From NCBI RefSeq assembly GCF_018424685.1, contig NZ_QTKX01000001.1, positions 744,001 through 808,000 on the forward strand: a stretch of 64,000 nucleotides of DNA, written 5' to 3'. Positions within the stretch are counted from its first letter, which is position 1. Each line of letters begins with the position of its first letter. Shown in pieces: positions 60,249-64,000 of this stretch. A program made the translations under genes and the position numbers. Origin of the DNA: Mesobacillus boroniphilus. GTDB lineage: Bacteria > Bacillota > Bacilli > Bacillales > Cytobacillaceae. The notes below the pieces were generated by a model that did no database searches, had not been told where the DNA came from, and saw only the letters and a program-made list of their open reading frames with translations.

Positions 60249-61196
60249 GTGAATGGGATTACTTCTGTTCTGGGCATAAAATATCCAATCATCCAGGGTG
60301 GAATGGGGAACATCAGCAATGCTGTTTTAACAGCTGCTGTATCCGAAGCGGGCGGCCTTGGCACAATTGGTGCCGGAACGATGCATGCTGAAGAAGTGGA
60401 GCAAATTATTCTTGAAACAAAATTGAGGACATTAAAGCCTTTTTCGGTGAATGTGGCATTGAGTGTTTCGCCGAATGTGGTGGAAATCTTGCGCCTGGCT
60501 GTTAAGCACAAGGTTCAAGTAGTAACATTATCAGCGGGTAATCCTGCACCTTTCATTCCCAAGCTAAAAGAGGCTGGAATCAAGATTATTACCGTTGTAG
60601 CGTCTGTAAAGCAAGCCAAAAAAGCGGAAGCTGCAGGTGCTGATCTTTTAGTGGCTGAGGGATATGAAGCTGCCGGAATTAACTCGAACCTGGAAACGAC
60701 GACATTGGCGCTTATTCCTCAGATTGTCGCCCAGGTAAACATACCGGTTGTAGCAGCGGGAGGAATTGGTGACGGAAAGGGTCTTGCAGCCATGCTTGCA
60801 CTTGGAGCCAGCGGTGTACAGATGGGCACGAGGTTCATCGCCACAAGGGAAGCTCCATTCCATGAAAACTACAAGCAAAAGCTTTTGCAGGCAAGCGACC
60901 ATGAAACGGTCATAGTCGGCAGGTCTGTTGGAAGAATACGCAGGCTGCTGAATACTTCTTATGCAGACAAACTGCTTGAAGCAGAAAAGAAGGGGATTAC
61001 CCCAGAAGAATTTGCCGAACTGACGAATGAGGATATACATAAAAAAGGTGCGCTGGAGGGAAGCGAAGAAAACGGATTTATGAATGGAGGCCAGGTGGCG
61101 GGTCTGGTTTCTGATATCCCGTCGGTACAGGAATTACTTGATCGAATGGTTAAAGAAGCGAAGGATCGACTGAGAATCGTGGAACTTTTACTATAA
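60249..61196 (+). CDS. Nitronate monooxygenase/FabK-like FMN protein
   Basis: 315-residue TIM-barrel flavoprotein of the NMO/enoyl-ACP-reductase-II group. FMN-site motifs: YPIIQGGMGNISNAVLTAAV, VAEGYEAAGINS, VVAAGGIGDGKGLAAMLALG and GTRFIATREAP. Distinguishing NMO from FabK needs phylogeny. GTG 60249 follows ACGAAGGGGG. It is divergent from the hexapeptide protein and ends at a strong hairpin. Confidence 0.85.
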   Translation: MNGITSVLGIKYPIIQGGMGNISNAVLTAAVSEAGGLGTIGAGTMHAEEVEQIILETKLRTLKPFSVNVALSVSPNVVEILRLAVKHKVQVVTLSAGNPAPFIPKLKEAGIKIITVVASVKQAKKAEAAGADLLVAEGYEAAGINSNLETTTLALIPQIVAQVNIPVVAAGGIGDGKGLAAMLALGASGVQMGTRFIATREAPFHENYKQKLLQASDHETVIVGRSVGRIRRLLNTSYADKLLEAEKKGITPEEFAELTNEDIHKKGALEGSEENGFMNGGQVAGLVSDIPSVQELLDRMVKEAKDRLRIVELLL

Positions 61197-61204
61197 TACA
61201 TGCA

Positions 61205-61237
61205 AAGTATGCTTCATATGGGAGCATACTTTTTAAT
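61205..61237 (+). terminator. Terminator after the NMO/FabK-like gene
   Basis: AAGTATGCT (61205-61213) pairs with AGCATACTT (61223-61231), followed by TTTTAATTT. Confidence 0.85.
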
Positions 61238-61449
61238 TTATATTTGAAAAATTGCTTTTTGATTTGAGGGCTATACTAGAAGTTTTTGAAAGGATAAGTA
61301 CAACAGAAGCCATTAAATGCTGCAATTAACAGCCACTTTCGTGCATAAAAGCGAAAAAGTTTTATTATTTCTAAAAAACATCTTGATAGTTTGCTAAAGT
61401 GATGGTTTAATAATTAGAAATCATAACATACTAAATTTTCGGAATTTTA

Positions 61450-61496
61450 TTGACTTTAAATTATAGCTGGTGTTAATATAACGTTATATTTACGGT
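61450..61496 (+). promoter_or_regulatory. Promoter of the ABC importer with a 16-bp palindromic operator
   Basis: TTGACT at 61450-61455. The -10 lies within 61473-61480, overlapped by the perfect palindrome AATATAACGTTATATT (61475-61490). TATAACGTTATATTTACGGT (61477-61496) resembles the paaK and paaX elements. The rest of the 61238-61658 gap has no T-box or other riboswitch that I can recognise and no gene. Confidence 0.5.
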
Positions 61497-61658
61497 GTCT
61501 ATAGTGAATATCATACTTTTTGGAATCGCTTTCAAAATCTGACATCCAGTATCTTTGCCAACTGGCTAACAATTTCAAAATGGGTGCGTTCCGGCTGATT
61601 GCAAGTTTAAGTCTACATATGTTTACTGCCGGTTTATAAATAATCAAGGGGGATTTTT

Positions 61659-62657
61659 ATGAAAAAATCAGTAAAAGCTATTTCTCTTGTTCTCGCCAGT
61701 GCCTTGCTAATGGCTGGCTGCGGAGGAAATGAAGCATCAAATGGTTCATCTGACAAAGATCAGTACAAGATCGGCTTAACTCAATTTGCGGAGCATCCAT
61801 CGCTTGATGCCGCAACTGAGGGCTTTAAGAAAGCTCTCGAGGACAAAGGATTCAAAGAGGGAGACAATGTAACGTATGACTTCCAGAACGCACAGGCTGA
61901 CATGAATAACACAGCAAGTATTGCGAACAATTTTGTAGGTGACAAGGTCGACCTCATCTTCGCTAACGCTACTCCAAGTGCTGTAGCTGCACTTAATGCA
62001 ACAAAGGACATCCCAATCATCTTCACTTCGGTGACAGACCCTGTCGGAGCAGGACTTGTTGAAGCATTCGATAAACCTGGCGACAATATCACTGGTACTA
62101 CCGACAACCATCCAGATGCTACAAAAAAGACAATCGACTTTATGACGAATGAAGTTGGTGCCAAGAAGATTGGCGTGATCTACAACGCTGGTGAACAGAA
62201 TTCAGAGGTCCAGCTAAAGGAAGTAAAGAAGCTTGCGGAAGCGAATGGGGCTAAGGTGGTCGAAGCATCCATTTCTACCTCGGCTGAAGTAAAACAGGCT
62301 GCCGAATCCCTGGTGGGCCGCGTTGATGCCATCTATGTACCTACGGATAATACAGTCGTTTCTGCACTTGAGTCTGTCATTTCTGTAGCCAATGGTAAAA
62401 AGATCCCCTTATTTGTAGGTGAGCTTGATTCCATGAAGCGCGGGGCAGTTGCAGCGAGCGGATTCAATTATTACGACATTGGTTACCAGTCAGGCTTGAT
62501 GGCTGCAGAAATTTTATCAGGCAACAAGAAAGCCTCTGAAATCCCGGTAGAACTTCCTAAATCAATGACACTGACAATCAATAAAAAGGCCGCTGAGGAA
62601 CAGGGCGTTGAGGTCAAGGAAGAATGGGGAGAGGACGCAGAGTTCTACGAAGAATAA
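61659..62657 (+). CDS. ABC transporter substrate-binding lipoprotein (TrpX-like)
   Basis: 332-residue lipoprotein. Signal peptide MKKSVKAISLVLASALLMAG with lipobox LMAGC (Cys21). The mature part is the DUF534/ABC_sub_bind family (IGLTQFAEHPSLDAATEGFK, FANATPSAVAALNATKDIPI, PTDNTVVSALESVISVANGK). Members such as TrpX bind aromatic amino acids; others bind different ligands. ATG follows AAGGGGG. First gene of a lipoprotein/permease/ATPase import operon. Confidence 0.9.
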   Translation: MKKSVKAISLVLASALLMAGCGGNEASNGSSDKDQYKIGLTQFAEHPSLDAATEGFKKALEDKGFKEGDNVTYDFQNAQADMNNTASIANNFVGDKVDLIFANATPSAVAALNATKDIPIIFTSVTDPVGAGLVEAFDKPGDNITGTTDNHPDATKKTIDFMTNEVGAKKIGVIYNAGEQNSEVQLKEVKKLAEANGAKVVEASISTSAEVKQAAESLVGRVDAIYVPTDNTVVSALESVISVANGKKIPLFVGELDSMKRGAVAASGFNYYDIGYQSGLMAAEILSGNKKASEIPVELPKSMTLTINKKAAEEQGVEVKEEWGEDAEFYEE

Positions 62658-62675
62658 GAGAAAGGATGATTCAAC

Positions 62676-63707
62676 TTGTTTACTTCAATATTTGGAGCAT
62701 TTGAGTCTGGCATAATCTATGCCATCATGGCTCTGGGCGTATATTTATCCTTTCGGGTACTCGACTTTCCAGATCTAACGGTCGACGGCAGTTTTGTAAC
62801 CGGAGCTGCTGTTGCCGCCATCATGATTGTGAATGGAGCAAATCCCTTTACAGCGACAATGATTGCACTTGTTGCCGGTTTCATTGCTGGCTGTCTGACA
62901 GGCCTAATCCATACAGTTGGCAAGGTTAATGCACTTTTATCGGGCATCCTGATGATGATTGCCTTGTATTCTATAAATCTAAGGATCATGGGTAAATCGA
63001 ATGTGCCGCTGTTGAATACTGAAACTGCGATGACCGGAGTAAGAGACTTTTTCGAAAAAACTGGAATCGACGCATTCTTAAATGGTATTTTGACCGCTGT
63101 AGGACTGGGGGACAGCCTACCGAGAACATGGGGGATTCTGCTTTTCATGATTGTCGTGACACTGGCAATCAAATTCCTTACGGATGCGTTCCTTAAGACC
63201 GAACTTGGACTTGCAATCCGGGCAACCGGGGATAACAAAAGAATGATCCGCAGTTTCTCTTCCAATACGAATCTGATGATTATCCTTGGCCTTGGCCTAT
63301 CGAATGCGATGGTAGCTTTTTCTGGGGCTTTGATCGCCCAGCAGGGTGGTTTTGCTGATGTCGGCATGGGTATCGGAATGATCATTATTGGCCTTGCTTC
63401 CGTTATTATCGGGGAGGCGCTGTTTGGTACAAAATCGATTGCTAGAACCACTCTTGCTGTTATTGGAGGATCGATTATCTATCGAATCGTTGTCACACTG
63501 GCACTAAGGGTCGAGTTCCTCGAACCAGGCGACATGAAGCTGATAACCGCTGTGATCGTGATTCTGGCACTGACTGCACCGAAAATGATAGAAAGCTATA
63601 AAGAGAAAAAACGGAAGGTTAAAAGACAGCTTGAAAACATGCAGATGGCAGCTGTTTCTTCTGAAGGAAAGGGTGAGACTGGTGCTGCACTTAAATCAGA
63701 TTCATAG
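62676..63707 (+). CDS. ABC transporter permease (TrpY-like, BPD_transp_2 family)
   Basis: 343-residue permease with about eight hydrophobic segments beginning GAFESGIIYAIMALGVYLSF, the DFPDLTVDGSFVTGAA motif, and the coupling segment KTELGLAIRATGDNKRMIRS. The C-terminal tail is cytoplasmic and basic. TTG start at 62676, 18 bp after the lipoprotein stop. It overlaps the ATPase gene at its 3' end. Confidence 0.92.
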   Translation: MFTSIFGAFESGIIYAIMALGVYLSFRVLDFPDLTVDGSFVTGAAVAAIMIVNGANPFTATMIALVAGFIAGCLTGLIHTVGKVNALLSGILMMIALYSINLRIMGKSNVPLLNTETAMTGVRDFFEKTGIDAFLNGILTAVGLGDSLPRTWGILLFMIVVTLAIKFLTDAFLKTELGLAIRATGDNKRMIRSFSSNTNLMIILGLGLSNAMVAFSGALIAQQGGFADVGMGIGMIIIGLASVIIGEALFGTKSIARTTLAVIGGSIIYRIVVTLALRVEFLEPGDMKLITAVIVILALTAPKMIESYKEKKRKVKRQLENMQMAAVSSEGKGETGAALKSDS

Positions 63708-64000
63708 AGTCTTCAATGAGGGTACTCCAGATGAGAAAATCGCCCTGGATAATATTAATCTTACACTGGATAAGGGAGACTTTGTTACAGTCATCGGCAG
63801 TAACGGTGCCGGAAAGTCAACATTAATGAACATTATTTCCGGTGTAATGATTCCTGACCACGGCCAGGTGGAACTGGACGGTAAGGATGTAACCTACATG
63901 TCTGAATACAACCGCTCAAAAATGATCGGTCGTGTCTTTCAGGATCCGATGGCCGGCACCGCTCCGAGTATGACAATTGAAGAAAACCTTGCGATTGCCT
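63682..64000 (+). CDS. ABC transporter ATP-binding protein (TrpZ-like), 5' part
   Basis: Frame running off the window end. LHLNQIHRVFNEGTPDEKIA leads to Walker A VIGSNGAGKSTLMN and the Q-loop region VFQDPMAGTAPSMTIEENL. The start is GTG 63682 or GTG 63673, inside the 3' end of the permease gene, with AAGGAAAGGG upstream. The signature and Walker B motifs are beyond the edge. ATPase of the importer. Confidence 0.9.
   Translation, partial: MLHLNQIHRVFNEGTPDEKIALDNINLTLDKGDFVTVIGSNGAGKSTLMNIISGVMIPDHGQVELDGKDVTYMSEYNRSKMIGRVFQDPMAGTAPSMTIEENLAIA

Noticed and set aside
61456..61647. Minus-strand 63-residue frame upstream of the importer lipoprotein
   Set aside because: It overlaps the promoter and palindrome of the importer and shows no ribosome-binding site or family resemblance.
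61238..61658. T-box or other riboswitch before the TrpX-like gene
   Set aside because: Long leader-like gap prompted a check, but the T-box core motif and an antiterminator/terminator pair are absent.
1..64000. CRISPR arrays, tRNA and rRNA genes, intact IS elements
   Set aside because: None was recognised by eye; the only direct-repeat arrays are the degenerate 21-bp ones, which lack the spacer pattern of CRISPR.

Overview
The window is low-to-moderate GC DNA from a spore-forming member of the Bacillaceae. Signature genes are cotE, spoVS, spoVK, the Bacillus-type GlnR/glnA pair, mreBH and ricA, and promoters and SOS/GlnR boxes are of Bacillus type. Gene content (KorAB, a Phs/Psr-like molybdoenzyme, a phenylacetate cluster) and the interspersed repeats fit an environmental lineage such as Mesobacillus or Cytobacillus better than B. 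subtilis; the genus is an inference. No rRNA, tRNA, CRISPR array or intact transposase gene was seen.

Layout. 1-14.1 kb is the conserved Bacillus core block: rodZ-like 3' end, pgsA, cinA, recA, rny, ymdB, spoVS, an M19 dipeptidase, korA-korB, miaB, ricA, cotE. In B. subtilis cotE is followed directly by mutS. Here about 13.4 kb (14.2-27.5 kb) separates them. This segment carries a polyferredoxin-like protein facing a torD-phsABC-type molybdoenzyme operon, small genes (a Nudix hydrolase, a DnaB-like single-domain protein, a GNAT), an NreBC-like two-component system and a three-gene ABC exporter. mutS-mutL follow (27.6-32.4 kb).

32.4-41 kb is a mosaic: a 301-bp interspersed repeat, a MITE-like element, an AT-rich AhpD-like/Lrp pair, mreBH, miaA-hfq, spoVK, a frameshifted glutaredoxin behind a CsoR/CstR-like operator, a V4R-STAS protein and a TRIC-family channel. 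41.2-45.7 kb returns to core synteny: hflX, ynbB, glnR-glnA with two GlnR boxes. 46-57.6 kb is a complete-looking phenylacetate (PAA) catabolic cluster, paaK-A-B-C-D-(EthD)-F-G-ALDH-H-J-ECH-paaX, without a PaaE reductase. 57.7-64 kb holds a P1 peptidase, a nitroreductase, a gamma-carbonic-anhydrase/PaaY-like protein, an NMO/FabK-like flavoprotein and a TrpXYZ-like ABC importer cut by the window end.

How the parts fit. PaaK activates phenylacetate, PaaABC epoxidises the ring, PaaG isomerises it, an aldehyde dehydrogenase handles the opened ring, and PaaF/H/J perform beta-oxidation under PaaX. The molybdoenzyme operon, a possible Fnr-like box, the Fe-S type sensor kinase and the persulfide-type operator together suggest anaerobic sulfur (or other oxyanion) respiration; this is inference.

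The most interesting non-genic structures are two related arrays of about 21-bp phased tandem repeats (5.45 and 45.8 kb), a repeat present as a long and a precisely internally deleted form (32.4 and 53.7 kb), tandem hairpin repeats between mutS and mutL, a MITE with target duplication, and a shared operator-like sequence upstream of paaK, paaX and the ABC importer. Three small genes look intact except for single-base frameshifts at short homopolymers, so either decay or sequencing error is possible.
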